Below are positions 32,498-44,783 of a stretch of 64,000 nucleotides of DNA, in pieces. Every line of letters starts with the position of its first letter. The first letter of the stretch is position 1. The stretch spans positions 27,599,547 through 27,663,546 of the forward strand of contig NC_087067.1 of NCBI RefSeq assembly GCF_963678635.1. The letters run 5' to 3'. Source of the stretch: Symsagittifera roscoffensis (lineage: Eukaryota > Xenacoelomorpha > Acoela > Convolutidae). The translations under genes and the position numbers were made by a program. Under the pieces are notes generated by a model that did no database searches, was not told the DNA's origin, and was given only the letters and a program-made list of their open reading frames with translations.

Positions 32498-32906
32498 GTG
32501 AAGTGCGAGAGGGTGTTAGGACAAAGACTAAATTGTATGTTATGTTATGTTATGTGTTAGGTTATTAAGATCAAGGATAAGTAGGGGTTAGTGACCATGA
32601 ACAACTAAATGACGATCTTAGGAATAGATCCAAAGTTTTGACTGTCCAATCTTAGGTCGAATTCCAAAATTTTTGAGACCGATTGATTTTAATAAATTTT
32701 AGGATAAACATCTTTTTATCTGAACTGTTTTTAAGCAAATTTTAACGATATGTGTTAAGGTGAAACTGACAAGTGTGATATTTTTGACTTCTTTTCTAGA
32801 TCCTGATTGATCATTTAATTACTCACTTGAGTCAAAATCTTGGAATTGAATCGAATCAAATCAAAATCTGAAGAGTAGAATCGATAACTTCAACTTGGAT
32901 GAATTG
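32498..32906 (+). other. Spacer between gag-pol and accessory frame 1, with a splice acceptor candidate
   Basis: About 410 bases without coding. It contains the short repeat TGTTATGTTATGTTATG (about 32540). A strong pyrimidine-rich acceptor, TTTTTGACTTCTTTTCTAG, ends at 32799, about 110 bases before the next ATG. A spliced subgenomic RNA for the accessory frames, like retroviral env mRNA, is a reasonable guess. Confidence 0.5.
32799..32799 (+). promoter_or_regulatory. Candidate 3' splice site for the accessory-frame mRNA
   Basis: The AG at 32798-32799 follows a run of pyrimidines (CTTCTTTTCT). No donor in the leader could be assigned with confidence. Confidence 0.35.
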
Positions 32907-34952
32907 ATGGACCTGGCAGAGGCATATGCAGGACCGACGATAGATGCGATCTATCGTCGGCTGATCGATCGAGACTTCGCTCTGGAGGACCCAGAGGTAG
33001 TCATGTTGCTGACCGCCCTGATCAACATCTTGGGGCACGACAACCGTGGGGACCGCCCCACGGAAGTCCTGTTGATGGCAGCATATGGAGAAAGAGGAGT
33101 ACTAGACCGCCCGAACATGAGAGTGATGAGGTGGAGAAACGGGGCTCTCTCAGGGAGTGACTTGGCAAATGAGCCTGGATTGGGAAGTTCTAGGACTTAC
33201 CAACCAGGTGAGATGCCTATGCCCTCCAAGCCCAAACCTGGGTTGACGAGAATGCATCGGGAGATGAACAGCGAGGCGACCTCGTCTGGTTCACCACTGA
33301 GAGCAGCTGTGCCACCAAAAGGAGCGAAAGTAGGACAGAAAGTTCAGACGAACCAAACCATGCAAGATCTGGATGAGATGAACGATGAACTGAAAAGTAC
33401 GAAGAAGGAGCTGGACGAGATGACCAGAAGCATGCTCCAGATGGAGGAAGATCGGGACATGTGGAGAAAGTTGTTTGAAGATTGCAACAAAAAGCAGGGT
33501 CAAGAGATTGAGCGCTTAAGGCAGGAATATAAAGAGCGATCGGAGCAGATGGCGTTGACAACTGCCGTGGAGAAAGTGATACCTGCAAGGGATATTCCTC
33601 GTGGGCAGTCCCCGATGGAGCTCTTGACGCCTCGAGAAATGAGTCAAACAACGGAGACACAGCTCCCAGCAGAGACAAATCGAGTAATAATCCCGGATCC
33701 TAGAGACACCTTGGGTGACCCCGTCGTGGAAGAGACAGTGAGGAAGCTGATAGAGACAGCTGGACGACTGGTCGCTAACAAGAATGTGCCAGGTTCCGGG
33801 GTGACTGCACCCTATGGAACGATTGACGACACGGGCAGAGTACGACTCTCCCAGACCGTGATCAGACAGGGGATAAGTGACGTGACACCACTCATGGGGA
33901 GCTCGAGAATCCCAGAGAGGAGAGTACGGAAGATGCCAGCGAAGAAAGTGTCTCGCATAATAGACGTGCAAAAGAATAATCAATTGAAATATAATTTCAC
34001 GGGAGTTCCGGAGACAGATCCGAGGGCCTGCTTCAATCGAGCTACTTGGAGCCCGGCTGTAAACCTGCAGCAACCACCACTCGGGACATCTCATCTGATA
34101 CTGGGAGACAGCTTGGTCAGAGTGCTGTCGAACTTGAGGACCTCGTGGGTCACCACGGTGATGGCCTTTGGAGGCGCGACGGTAGCCCAATTGTATCGAA
34201 TGGTGGAACTGATGAATCCAGGGAGGATCCCCAATGTGATGATCTTAGTTGGGACGAATGACATCTCCAGAGGTTCAGATGAGCAGGAAGCACTATGGGA
34301 GTCAATGATGGTGTGTTTATTTAAGACCCTCTGGCAGAAATTCAATTGCGCGGTACTGACCGTTTGCACTGTGCCAATGAATACGAGAAGCCTGACAGCA
34401 TCAGGAAGAAGGCACAACGAGGGAGTCGTCAGGTGGAATAACATCTTGAGGAACCTCGCAAGTCGAAACGCCGGAAGAATGATCCTCATGGACATCGAAC
34501 ATGAGTTGAGAGCTATGGATCAGGCCAGACTGACCACGGACGGCATCCACTTCGACAGTATCGAGGGACAAGCTTGGTTGAATCGAGTATTCCAAGAGCG
34601 GTTGGACGAGCTGGAAGCAGAAATCTTTGACACAGGAGTGCTGAAGGAAGAAGGAACAGTGAGTGACGCGGTGATTACCACCTTTGTGCCTCATAGCTTG
34701 GAAACACGCTTGGGTACGGTCCCGGCCGTCACGAACTACAGGCAACAAAGCTCCAGCGAACCAGGTCAAAGGACAGACGTACAGGATCGATTGGGAGAAG
34801 CGCCGATGAGGAGGACCATCCATCCTAGGAGAAGAATAGGACCTGTCAACCCAATCGAAGAAACAGCCGGCACGTCTAGATCGGACACTAGATCGGAGAC
34901 GACAAATACCAGTCGAGAGGAGAGACGTCCGAGCAGAGGCTCGCTGATGTGA
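32907..34952 (+). pseudogene. Accessory frame 1, part 1: coiled coil plus SGNH/GDSL hydrolase domain
   Basis: ATG at 32907 (in-frame TTG at 32895 precedes it). Residues about 1-80 are helical (AIYRRLIDRDFALEDPE). Residues about 150-220 form a coiled coil (DDELKSTKKELDEMTRSMLQ and onward). About residues 390-580 read as an SGNH hydrolase: LILGDSLVR (GDS, nucleophile Ser), MILVGTNDI (GTND, block III Asn) and TTDGIHFDS (Asp-His pair). Such enzymes cleave ester bonds, for example acetyl or acyl groups. The C-terminus is basic and Ser/Arg-rich. The TGA at 34950 is followed in the same frame by further coding, so it looks like a nonsense change. In related retroelements esterase domains occur in LINE ORF1 proteins; here it sits behind pol. 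Confidence 0.7.
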
Positions 34953-35444
34953 TCAAGACCCATACCGTCTCCCTGGCATGTATACAAAGACGAGTTAATG
35001 AAGCTGGATCTCCAGAGAGTAAGCTTCATCGAAGATGCAAGGAGGATGCTGGAAGGAGCGACGCTATCCGTCAGCAGATTGTACTCGATAACCGGCGTAG
35101 ACTGGTTGATAGCCGCTAGCATAAATTTCAGCTCCACGACGGCCTTGAGGTTTGCTGACTTGGAGGGACTGCCCTCTAACAACACGATGGGACCAGTGAA
35201 TGCGAGACCATTGCAAGATGTGAGGCTGAATCATGATGAGGGGAATTGTGAAGAGAGACAAGGAAGATTCCTGACGACGAGAGCGCCGATTGGACAACAC
35301 GTGAGGATATTCAGGCAGCTGACGACACCCCCTGGTCATGTGAAGGAAAGAGTATACCCAAAGCTAGTGAATCAAGATGGTGATGCCCAAAGATATGGCG
35401 GATTGATAGCGATAAAGAAAGATGAGACCATCTTCGCCGCCTAG
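34953..35444 (+). pseudogene. Accessory frame 1, part 2, unknown
   Basis: In the same frame as part 1, between the TGA at 34950 and a TAG at 35442. About 160 codons with mixed composition: SIEDARRMLEGA-like helix, GVDWLIAASINFSS, then a basic region (HVRIFRQLTTPPGHVKERVY) and GLIAIKKDETIFAA. No known domain. It links the SGNH domain to part 3, which suggests one long protein in intact copies. Confidence 0.6.
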
Positions 35445-36502
35445 GACAAAGCAGAGATGAGGAAGGCCAAGATTATGGTAGTAGCGAATTCAGAGTTCGT
35501 GTACACCTCCAAGTCTTTGTTTTGGCCGGACGTCATAATTTTGGCAGCGGTCGACCTGGACTTACTGCAATCGATATCTTTGGCTATAGGGGTACAAAGG
35601 CAGACGGAAATGAACCCAATTACGATCGTGTTTGCTGGCATCAATGACCATCTACACAGTAGAGGTTTTCTGAGCAGACTCAGAGATCCTACAACAGCAG
35701 AGAACGCTATATGGCCAGCGATAAAAGATATCCTTGAGTCGATGGGTGAAGTGGTGGACGCGACGAAGGAAGGGTCATTCAATAAAGTGACACTGAGAGT
35801 AGTATTCGCGTTGTCTCCGGGATATGCACATCTCCCGGATGGACTGAAATTTGTGTATGCGATTGTGGCCTTACTTTCGGAAGGGAAATATGATGTGATC
35901 ATATCAGCCCCGAATTGCATGATAGAGATGGAGAACCTGAGGCCACTTAAGGCTGAACTGCCTGCAGTGTGGTCAGATATCTCAAACGCGATGAGAGGAC
36001 TCAAGGACCATGCGCTACACATGTTAGTGTTGGACGAGGTGCTGGGGTTGGAACTGTCCAATTTCAGTCGACAACTCAAACTGAAACCGGGAATAGACGA
36101 CGACCATCGAGTGATCGCGGCAATGTCCAACGACTTATGGTTCCGAGCAATGGAAGTGGCAGGTGAAGACACAAGAAGGAAAAATTCACTAGAGACGAGA
36201 GCTCATTTGGAAGCGATGGTTCTGAGAACCAAGCCGGAAGCCAACCAGTGGCTACACCTGAACCCTAGAGTAGCGGCATTGGGTGCAGATGCTTTTGAGC
36301 AAGGCCCCGTGATGATCACAAAGATACATGCCTACTTGTTGAAGGAGGTGAACCTGGCGGAAAAAGCCGGAGAAAAGACCGCTGAATTTGTGAACAGAAT
36401 GTGTCAGATTACTCTGGAAACCTTCTGGACCCAGGAAGTGAAGGGCCAGGAGGGCTTTGAAAGGACAGACAGCATGCTAGAAGGGTTGGGAGACCGCAAA
36501 AA
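35445..36502 (+). pseudogene. Accessory frame 1, part 3: SGNH-like region without the GDS serine
   Basis: Continues in frame after the TAG at 35442. The stretch KIMVVANSEFVYTSK, FWPDVIILAAVDLDLLQ, PITIVFAGINDHLHSRG and YDVIISAPNCMIEMENLR has the alternation of strands and helices seen in SGNH hydrolases. FAGIND stands where GTND stands in part 1 and ANSE where GDS would be, so the catalytic serine motif is changed. I infer a second, possibly inactive copy of the fold. Helical sequence follows. The frame breaks in the A-run CGCAAAAAGTTT near 36497, after which coding goes on in another frame. Confidence 0.6.
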
Positions 36503-38581
36503 GTTTACCCGAAAGTCTCGCACTACTTGATAAAAGAATTCCTCCAAGCAGTAGTGGAAGTGTCGATAGTGGAACTAATAGCCTTGTTTGTGACGTTCGG
36601 AGCGGAGAGTTTCGTGAAAGGACCGGCGATACTGCTCACCGATGGAATCTAGAACCTGCGGCTAGACGGACTTCTGACATTGATTGCAATTACCCACGGA
36701 AACTTGGGAGGACTGATGAAACTGGCACGTTGTCCAGAGCAGATGAGAGAGAGAGTGAGGAACTTGGATATGAAGAAATCCACGGACTCGTGGAACAAGA
36801 TAAGAGACCTGAGACACACTCTTATCCAGTATCTCTTACAACAAAATCGCTTTGGAACGGGAGAAGACGAGACGATTGAAAGAGAGGAAGATGTTAGACG
36901 ACATGTTGGAGGCATGCCGCTGTTAACCGACCTGAGTTTGGCTATGAGAACCGATCCCTTGGCGCTGATCAGAGGAGTCACGGAGTTCGTGACAGTGATC
37001 TATGGACCAGCAGTCACGTTTGCGTTCCCTGACGTTAAGGTGGAAGCATATAGGAGGTCGGTGCTGCACCTGAACCTCATATCGGCAGTGGACGGAAGTA
37101 CACTGAACTGGTGTGAGCAGCACGCATTGCGGGAGCTCATGAGTGAAGATCTGTTATTTGCGAAAATATCGGAGCTAGAGATGTCAGTCATCAATTTTGA
37201 CGATCACTTCCGTGATCGCATGGGAGAAGTAGAAAGAGGACACATCGAAGTGTTTCCAAAGCTTTGGAATCTGAGACCCTATGATAAAACGAATGGTGAA
37301 ATAACCAGAGTGCCTCGTCTCACTGCAGCATATCACAAAGTGAGAGAAGAGACGAAGGACTGGGGCGATTACAAGAAGCTGCCGGAGGCTATCGCTGAAT
37401 TCCCTCTGATAAGAAGGATGTTGCTCGGAGCAGTCTCCGTGGTACAAACTCCTAGGTTGAGAGCATTCGATACCAATGAAAGGAGAGTAGGGAATTTCGT
37501 GGGAACGATGGATCCATATTTTGTAGGGTGAAATGCCGCCGTATTACAGTACACACGATTTGCATACACGGATCAAGCGACGAGAAGGCGAATAAGCAAC
37601 GCCGCGACTCCCAAGCCTGGAAGATTTGATGAGGAATGGAAGGAATTAGGCTTAGCTCCGATGAGGATGAGAGGCAGGACCGAATTGCCTGAAGCCTCAT
37701 TAATCCTGACTAGTGTAAAACAAGAGATGAAAGTGGGAGGAATACTGCAGACGAGGACCTTCCTAGGACCCTTTGGTTGCGAAGAAATCAAAGTGGTCCA
37801 TGGAGAAGAGGAAGATAAATCGGCCGGTACATTGCTCATACCGAGATTCCAGGAAGAAGCCGACAATGATGAAAAAGGACCATCGAGCTCGGACAAGGAT
37901 AAGTCAGAAGGAGACGACGGACAGGGTGGAAGCCGTCAAACCGAAGAACCCATGCAACAAGATCAAGCTGGTGGGGAAGACGACAGAGCATCGACAGGAG
38001 GAACATCCAGCCTGGATTTCAATATCTTCAGTGATCTTGAGAATAATGCAGATACGTTGGAAACGACTGAGCCAGCGGATGAAGGCATTTCGACACTGGA
38101 GCCTCCGTCAGCCTTTATGGAAATGAAACGGAATTTGCCGGAGAGCAGCTCTCCTGGCAATTCAAGAAATAACGACCAGAGAATCCTCATGAAATCACCT
38201 AGGAGGAGAAGAATAGAGGCCTCAGCCAGAGTACCTTTCTTGAGAACACTGCCCGAAGAAGAATGGGAAGTACATCACCGAGACCACGAGAGTAGGACGG
38301 GATGCAAATTGGACAGAGTGGCGTTCATGGAAGAAGTCTGGACCGTGGTTCAGAGCTATGGGACCCAGTCCATTCTGAAAACGGGTCTCAACCAACCCTT
38401 GATGAGGGAAGTCCTTGACAAGCTTGATGATTGTGAAGGGAGACTGAGTGAGTTGTTGATCGACTCGGCCACTGATGAAAGTGAAGCGAATTCTCCCATC
38501 AAGATGACACCGCAGGACGATAAAGGAGAGGTGGTGTACTGTCAAGAACCAGGAGAGGGAAGATGCTATCAAAATTGGTGA
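36503..38581 (+). pseudogene. Accessory frame 1, part 4: helical and acidic C-terminal region
   Basis: Begins KVYPKVSHYLIKEFLQ after the frame break. It is interrupted by a TAG at 36650 and a TGA at 37529, both in frame with coding on each side. The first 400 codons are helix-rich (LARCPEQMRERVRNLDMKK; LIRGVTEFVTVIYGPAVTFAFP). The region from about 37800 to 38200 is highly acidic and probably disordered (EADNDEKGPSSSDKDKSEGD). A shorter folded end follows (WEVHHRDHESRTGCKLDR). No domain is recognised. With parts 1-3 the whole frame spans about 1890 codons, as long as gag-pol parts of ordinary elements. Confidence 0.6.
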
Positions 38582-41500
38582 TTGATAAAATCAATGCGAT
38601 GAAAATGAAGTTAGACAGCAGAGTGATGCCGAGGAGAGTTGGAAAGACGAAGGTGGATTCAGAAATATCGATGAAAGCTGGTAACTCAGCGAAAAGGAAA
38701 CGAGTTGAGGAGGTCATGGATTTGGGGCAAGGTGATTATCAACTGCCTGGCACAGATAAAATTTTAACTGATATAGCGATGGTGCCACCCATTCTCATGG
38801 CGGGGATAAAGTCAACAGGTTATAAATCCAAAAGGAGTGACCGCACTCTGACTGGAGCAACCTTAGAAATGGAAATACTCAGCCAATGTGGAGAGAGCAC
38901 AATGAAAGACTTCAAGCCATCTCCCATGAATCACGGAAAGGGAAGTGTCGCAGGACAACTAATACCAGTGGAATATAACCGACTAACAGTGTCGGAGACT
39001 GTGTTGATAGATGAACCCACCGGTGGATACATGGAGATGTTAGAATACCGAAACTCGGCTAGAGGGTATGTAATGGCTCTGGAAGATGGGAAAGCCATGG
39101 AGGGTTATCTGGAAACGATGTTGCAGGGCACCACCCTCAAGCAGAAGGCGTACGGGACTTTAGCGTCGTCTGACATACAGGCAGAAACGATAGAGCAGTT
39201 GGTGAGGCTTCCATGGAAAGCAGTGGTATTAAGGTATTTGGAAGAAGAAATGAGGAATACGCCAAAAATACATGCTCTCGTGGCAGCACCTTACGTAAGA
39301 ACAGAGTTACAACTCAGGTTCGCCTGGTGCATGATGGGACTGACTCGCGAAGAATATGATTCAGAAGAAAGGAAGAGATCAAAAGAGGAGAAGGTTTTCC
39401 TTATGACAAACTTGAGGGATCTGATAGTCCAGGAGGGAGCAGCAGTAGCGTGTGCGAAGCGGAGAGACGCTCTCTGTTTCATTCGATTCCTGATAGAGCA
39501 GATTTCAGTACCTGCACTGAACACCTGTGTTAAAATATTGAAGGAAGGCGATGAGCGAACGAAAGCCTTATTCTTGCTGGCACTGCTGGATATGCAGCAA
39601 AGTAAACCGATGAGGGTGAACATGAAAGAACCCGAGGAATTAGAACCCATGAAAAAGATAGATGAAATCAGGAGATTCTCAAACAAGGAGCTGAGACTCA
39701 CTAAAGAATCTATGGGAGCATTGCCGAAATCCAGTGAATACTGTGGACCGATCAAGAAAAAATCGTATAGCTACGTATCCGGGATCATAGGGATAGCGTA
39801 AAATCCTTTCCTGAGTGAAGACATACGCGATTGCTTCTTCGATTATGAGCAAGCGGTGTTGCTAAGATTCTGGACGTCCAGAATTGTAACGATTAAGAGC
39901 GTTAACAATCCACAGGCCAAATTGGGACTGGTCTTGGAAGAAGAGATGACTGCACCTTCAGTACCAAAATCTGACAAAAGAGTGGAGTTTGGGTTGGGAT
40001 TCTCAGATGAATTACTGAGAACGAGCTTGATGGCAGTGTGAGAATTGATGAGGCCATCATGGTGTGCTAGTCCCAACGCTGACTCAATATTACGGGCAAC
40101 ACAAGACGTACAGAGGGAGCTGGATGCAGACTGTAACCTGCGTGACCTCGACATCATATATAATGTGATGATAACGGCCTCTAAGAGCAACGGAGAAGAT
40201 AAAGTGGAGTTGCCTGGCTGGGGACCAGAAGACTGGGTCAAACCTGGTAGCTGTCTGGCGGAAGTTTGTGGAGTGGAGGGTCACGTTTGTGGAAGTCTGG
40301 ACTGCGTGAAGACCCTGGAAAAACAACACAAGCAATTGACGGTATTGTTTGGAAACGTAGTGATGAAAGCAAGAACAGAAACGGAACTGATAGCAGATTG
40401 CCATGGAGGAACCGATGTGAATCTAGTGACTGCACTAGGATTCTATAGCATGTTTGGTTCTTTAGAGTCACTATTGAATCTAGAACAGAAACATGAGATA
40501 GTCACAGCCATCAGTGTAGAAGTATTCCCAGGAGTTCTGCAGACTGAGCAGAAATACATAGGAAAATGGAGGGAAGCAATCGAGACCGAAATGAACATCA
40601 GACACAGTGAGACTTATTGTAGATCATCAGGAGCACGATATTTGGTGGGTTCAACATTGGCTCCAATGTGCAAGAGCAGATACCCTGTACATTTCGTAGC
40701 TGTGGACGTGAAGAGTACAAGAACGATTGTGGATCAAGCCTTCTCAGTGCCGAAGTGTGTGAGACTGGCGAGAATGTCCGAGAAGTCATACGAGTTACTA
40801 TGTAAGATGTTCTCAGCAGTTCCAGAGAGAACCAAAGAAGAATTGGAGTCAATACTAGGAAAGAAGTTCATGGGATATGTGAGCGGGAACTTCAGTGACT
40901 TTGAGAGACAGAAACAGAGAGGATCAACTGTCACAGATTACAATGCAGTAGATGAGAATGATGAAGTCCACCGAGTGATGATGGAAGTGGAACCATTACT
41001 GGAAGCTTCGGGAAAACGTAATTGGAGGAGCATCATGTTGACACATGACGAGTTTCCTTGCCACTGCTTGCTGCAGACCTGGTGGTATCCCAAGCGTAGT
41101 AATCTGATGTTGATCTGGGACTCTGGAGAGCTGCTCTCCATGGGTTTACCAGATTCATCACAGCCCATAACATTAGTGATAGTGGGAGTTATGATGGCGA
41201 TACGATGGCTGGAAGCTCATGTGAGAGAGAATAACAGACAGGAGGCACCGACGAGAGAACAGTTGCGGAAGTTAGATTGTATAAAAGATTTAGATCTTTT
41301 TGAGACAATGTGCAAAGTTCTAAACATTCCGATAGAAACGAAGAAGATATGGGCAAGGAAACGATTGATGCCATGGTTCAGAGCTAACATGAATGCATGG
41401 TTGTACGAGTATGCGAAAAAGCATATGTCGAAGCACGGCAGGGTGTACAGTGAATATCAGCTGGACATTGGAGCAGGAGCTCTCAAGCGAGCTCTCGTGA

Positions 41501-41805
41501 CTCATCGGAATGCAGTGACCACCGCTGTGAAAAGAATTTCCAGGACGAGTGAACGTAGTGGAAAGGAGAAGGCAGAGATGTTAAAGGAAGATTTGGAGAG
41601 AAACGTGACGTTGTGTCTCCACAACAGCTTCTGCAGGAACAGAGAATCTAACGTGGATCCCCTGCCTTGCTGCAAACAGAGGGTAGAAGAGCAGAAGTGT
41701 TGGAGGACGGCTTCCAGCAGCGTCAGGATAGCTAACGACGTGTTGCAGGATACGGAAACTGAGAGTGCAGAGTCAGTATCACAGGAGGAAGAAATGGAAC
41801 ATTGA
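38563..41805 (+). pseudogene. Accessory frame 2, about 1081 codons, unknown function
   Basis: The ATG at 38563 overlaps the end of frame 1 by 19 bases. The frame runs to a TGA at 41803, interrupted only by a TAA at 39799 and a TGA at 40039. The N-terminal 60 residues are basic (RRVGKTKVDSEISMKAGNSA). The middle is helical. After 40045 there is a Cys cluster (CLAEVCGVEGHVCGSLDC) that could bind metal, then VHFVAVDVKSTRTIVDQAF, HDEFPCHCLLQTWWYPKRSN and a hydrophobic helix (ITLVIVGVMMAIRWLEAHVR). The C-terminus is basic, then Cys-rich (CLHNSFCRN, LPCCKQRVEEQKC) and acidic at the very end. It has no signal peptide, so it is not an obvious Env. No family is recognised. Confidence 0.6.
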
Positions 41806-44023
41806 CGAATGGCCGAAAAACGAGATGCAAAAAGAGATGAAATTAGAAGAATATAGAAATTAGAAGAATCTATGGGAGCATTGCCGAAATCCAGTGAATA
41901 CTGTGGACCGATCAAGAAAAAATCGTATAGCTACGTATCCGGGATCATAGGGATAGCGTAAAATCCTTTCCTGAGTGAAGACATACGCGATTGCTTCTTC
42001 GATTATGAGCAAGCGGTGTTGCTAAGATTCTGGACGTCCAGAATTGTAACGATTAAGAGCGTTAACAATCCACAGGCCAAATTGGGACTGGTCTTGGAAG
42101 AAGAGATGACTGCACCTTCAGTACCAAAATCTGACAAAAGAGTGGAGTTTGGGTTGGGATTCTCAGATGAATTACTGAGAACGAGCTTGATGGCAGTGTG
42201 AGAATTGATGAGGCCATCATGGTGTGCTAGTCCCAACGCTGACTCAATATTACGGGCAACACAAGACGTACAGAGGGAGCTGGATGCAGACTGTAACCTG
42301 CGTGACCTCGACATCATATATAATGTGATGATAACGGCCTCTAAGAGCAACGGAGAAGATAAAGTGGAGTTGCCTGGCTGGGGACCAGAAGACTGGGTCA
42401 AACCTGGTAGCTGTCTGGCGGAAGTTTGTGGAGTGGAGGGTCACGTTTGTGGAAGTCTGGACTGCGTGAAGACCCTGGAAAAACAACACAAGCAATTGAC
42501 GGTATTGTTTGGAAACGTAGTGATGAAAGCAAGAACAGAAACGGAACTGATAGCAGATTGCCATGGAGGAACCGATGTGAATCTAGTGACTGCACTAGGA
42601 TTCTATAGCATGTTTGGTTCTTTAGAGTCACTATTGAATCTAGAACAGAAACATGAGATAGTCACAGCCATCAGTGTAGAAGTATTCCCAGGAGTTCTGC
42701 AGACTGAGCAGAAATACATAGGAAAATGGAGGGAAGCAATCGAGACCGAAATGAACATCAGACACAGTGAGACTTATTGTAGATCATCAGGAGCACGATA
42801 TTTGGTGGGTTCAACATTGGCTCCAATGTGCAAGAGCAGATACCCTGTACATTTCGTAGCTGTGGACGTGAAGAGTACAAGAACGATTGTGGATCAAGCC
42901 TTCTCAGTGCCGAAGTGTGTGAGACTGGCGAGAATGTCCGAGAAGTCATACGAGTTACTATGTAAGATGTTCTCAGCAGTTCCAGAGAGAACCAAAGAAG
43001 AATTGGAGTCAATACTAGGAAAGAAGTTCATGGGATATGTGAGCGGGAACTTCAGTGACTTTGAGAGACAGAAACAGAGAGGATCAACTGTCACAGATTA
43101 CAATGCAGTAGATGAGAATGATGAAGTCCACCGAGTGATGATGGAAGTGGAACCATTACTGGAAGCTTCGGGAAAACGTAATTGGAGGAGCATCATGTTG
43201 ACACATGACGAGTTTCCTTGCCACTGCTTGCTGCAGACCTGGTGGTATCCCAAGCGTAGTAATCTGATGTTGATCTGGGACTCTGGAGAGCTGCTCTCCA
43301 TGGGTTTACCAGATTCATCACAGCCCATAACATTAGTGATAGTGGGAGTTATGATGGCGATACGATGGCTGGAAGCTCATGTGAGAGAGAATAACAGACA
43401 GGAGGCACCGACGAGAGAACAGTTGCGGAAGTTAGATTGTATAAAAGATTTAGATCTTTTTGAGACAATGTGCAAAGTTCTAAACATTCCGATAGAAACG
43501 AAGAAGATATGGGCAAGGAAACGATTGATGCCATGGTTCAGAGCTAACATGAATGCATGGTTGTACGAGTATGCGAAAAAGCATATGTCGAAGCACGGCA
43601 GGGTGTACAGTGAATATCAGCTGGACATTGGAGCAGGAGCTCTCAAGCGAGCTCTCGTGACTCATCGGAATGCAGTGACCACCGCTGTGAAAAGAATTTC
43701 CAGGACGAGTGAACGTAGTGGAAAGGAGAAGGCAGAGATGTTAAAGGAAGATTTGGAGAGAAACGTGACGTTGTGTCTCCACAACAGCTTCTGCAGGAAC
43801 AGAGAATCTAACGTGGATCCCCTGCCTTGCTGCAAACAGAGGGTAGAAGAGCAGAAGTGTTGGAGGACGGCTTCCAGCAGCGTCAGGATAGCTAACGACG
43901 TGTTGCAGGATACGGAAACTGAGAGTGCAGAGTCAGTATCACAGGAGGAAGAAATGGAACATTGACGAATGGCCGAAAAACGAGATGCAAAAAGAGATGA
44001 AATTAGAAGAATATAGAAGTTTT
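39704..44023 (+). repeat. 2160-bp direct tandem duplication
   Basis: Bases 39704-41863 recur at 41864-44023 at a constant offset of 2160, with no difference noticed between the two copies of the 586-codon frame and its flanks. The junction (AATTAGAAGAAT near 41841 and 41858) shows short microhomology. It is either a very recent duplication or an assembly error. Confidence 0.9.
41864..43965 (+). pseudogene. Duplicated C-terminal part of accessory frame 2
   Basis: Second copy of the last two thirds of accessory frame 2, with the same TAA (41959) and TGA (42199) and the same 586-codon open part (42205-43965). It lacks the basic N-terminus and its own start region, because the duplication joins the end of copy 1 to a mid-frame point. 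The shared nonsense changes show that they predate the duplication. Confidence 0.75.
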
Positions 44024-44770
44024 AGAACTTCTAAACGACGAAAAAAGAAGAAAATGAAGGAGTAATGAAGAAAAAGTTAAAACTCAGAATTGTTTTATGT
44101 GTGTGAAAAAACTCAAGTGAGAAACCAAGCAACCAAGTTGTAATTGAAAACTGACACATTTAGTTGAGTTTTGAAATTGTTGCATTTATAAATTTGCATT
44201 TTGATTTTAATTGAGTGGCTTTAGAGACACTCACTTACTATTTATTTAGAAAGGCTTAAGTTAAGGAGTATATTTAAATATTCCAGCCTGCATAAGTGTT
44301 TTTAATCAGCTAGGAGAACTGATCACTTTGTGGTGGCATGGATGGCTTGGATAATCTCTCGAAGAGGGAGATTGTTTCATTGTTCTTTCTAACCACAGAG
44401 TTTCTTAGTTTTAGTATTCAGGACAATAACAACCAAGATTTCCGAAGGGAGAAGCATAGTAGGATAATTTTAGCTTGTTGGTTGGCAGGACTGTCCTGCA
44501 AGCCAACACCTTTTAAATCTAAGAGAAAAAATTTTAATCGGGACATTGACATTGGAAGTCAGAAATATGTTTTATCTTAAGTCATATCCTCAATGTGCAG
44601 ATTAGTGAAGAATTTGAAGGCTATAGTGATGTAGTATGATGCCAGTTATATTCTGCTGTGAGTCGATGTGACGTGGATAAAAGTAATTTCGTGCATTTTG
44701 TAAATTCTGTTCGATGACACTGTATCTATTTTACGAACATTGCGTGATTCAATGAGGACATTGACCGGAC
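44024..44770 (+). other. 3' non-coding region of the giant element
   Basis: About 750 bases. An 80-codon ORF at 44338-44580 shows no family features and I leave it uncalled. No poly(A) signal is obvious before the LTR. Confidence 0.5.
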
Positions 44771-44783
44771 TGTCCGGGGAGTA
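44771..44783 (+). other. Polypurine tract candidate next to the 3' LTR
   Basis: TGTCCGGGGAGTA directly precedes the LTR. The purine part CGGGGAGTA is short but correctly placed for plus-strand priming. The same 12-mer TGTCCGGGGAGT recurs inside pol. Confidence 0.6.

Noticed and set aside
34091-34495. Long - strand ORFs within the giant element's coding region (33217-34823, 31726-32454, 41502-41915 and others)
   Set aside because: All are shadows of the + strand frames with no recognisable domains; codon patterns follow the + strand.
38563-43965. Accessory frame 2 as an envelope protein
   Set aside because: There is no signal peptide at the start and no clear membrane anchor near the C-terminus; the one hydrophobic helix lies mid-protein and the end is acidic. 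I do not call it Env.
44338-44580. 80-aa ORF between accessory frame 2 and the 3' LTR
   Set aside because: Short, no recognised motif, and located in the 3' non-coding region. Chance length for this composition.
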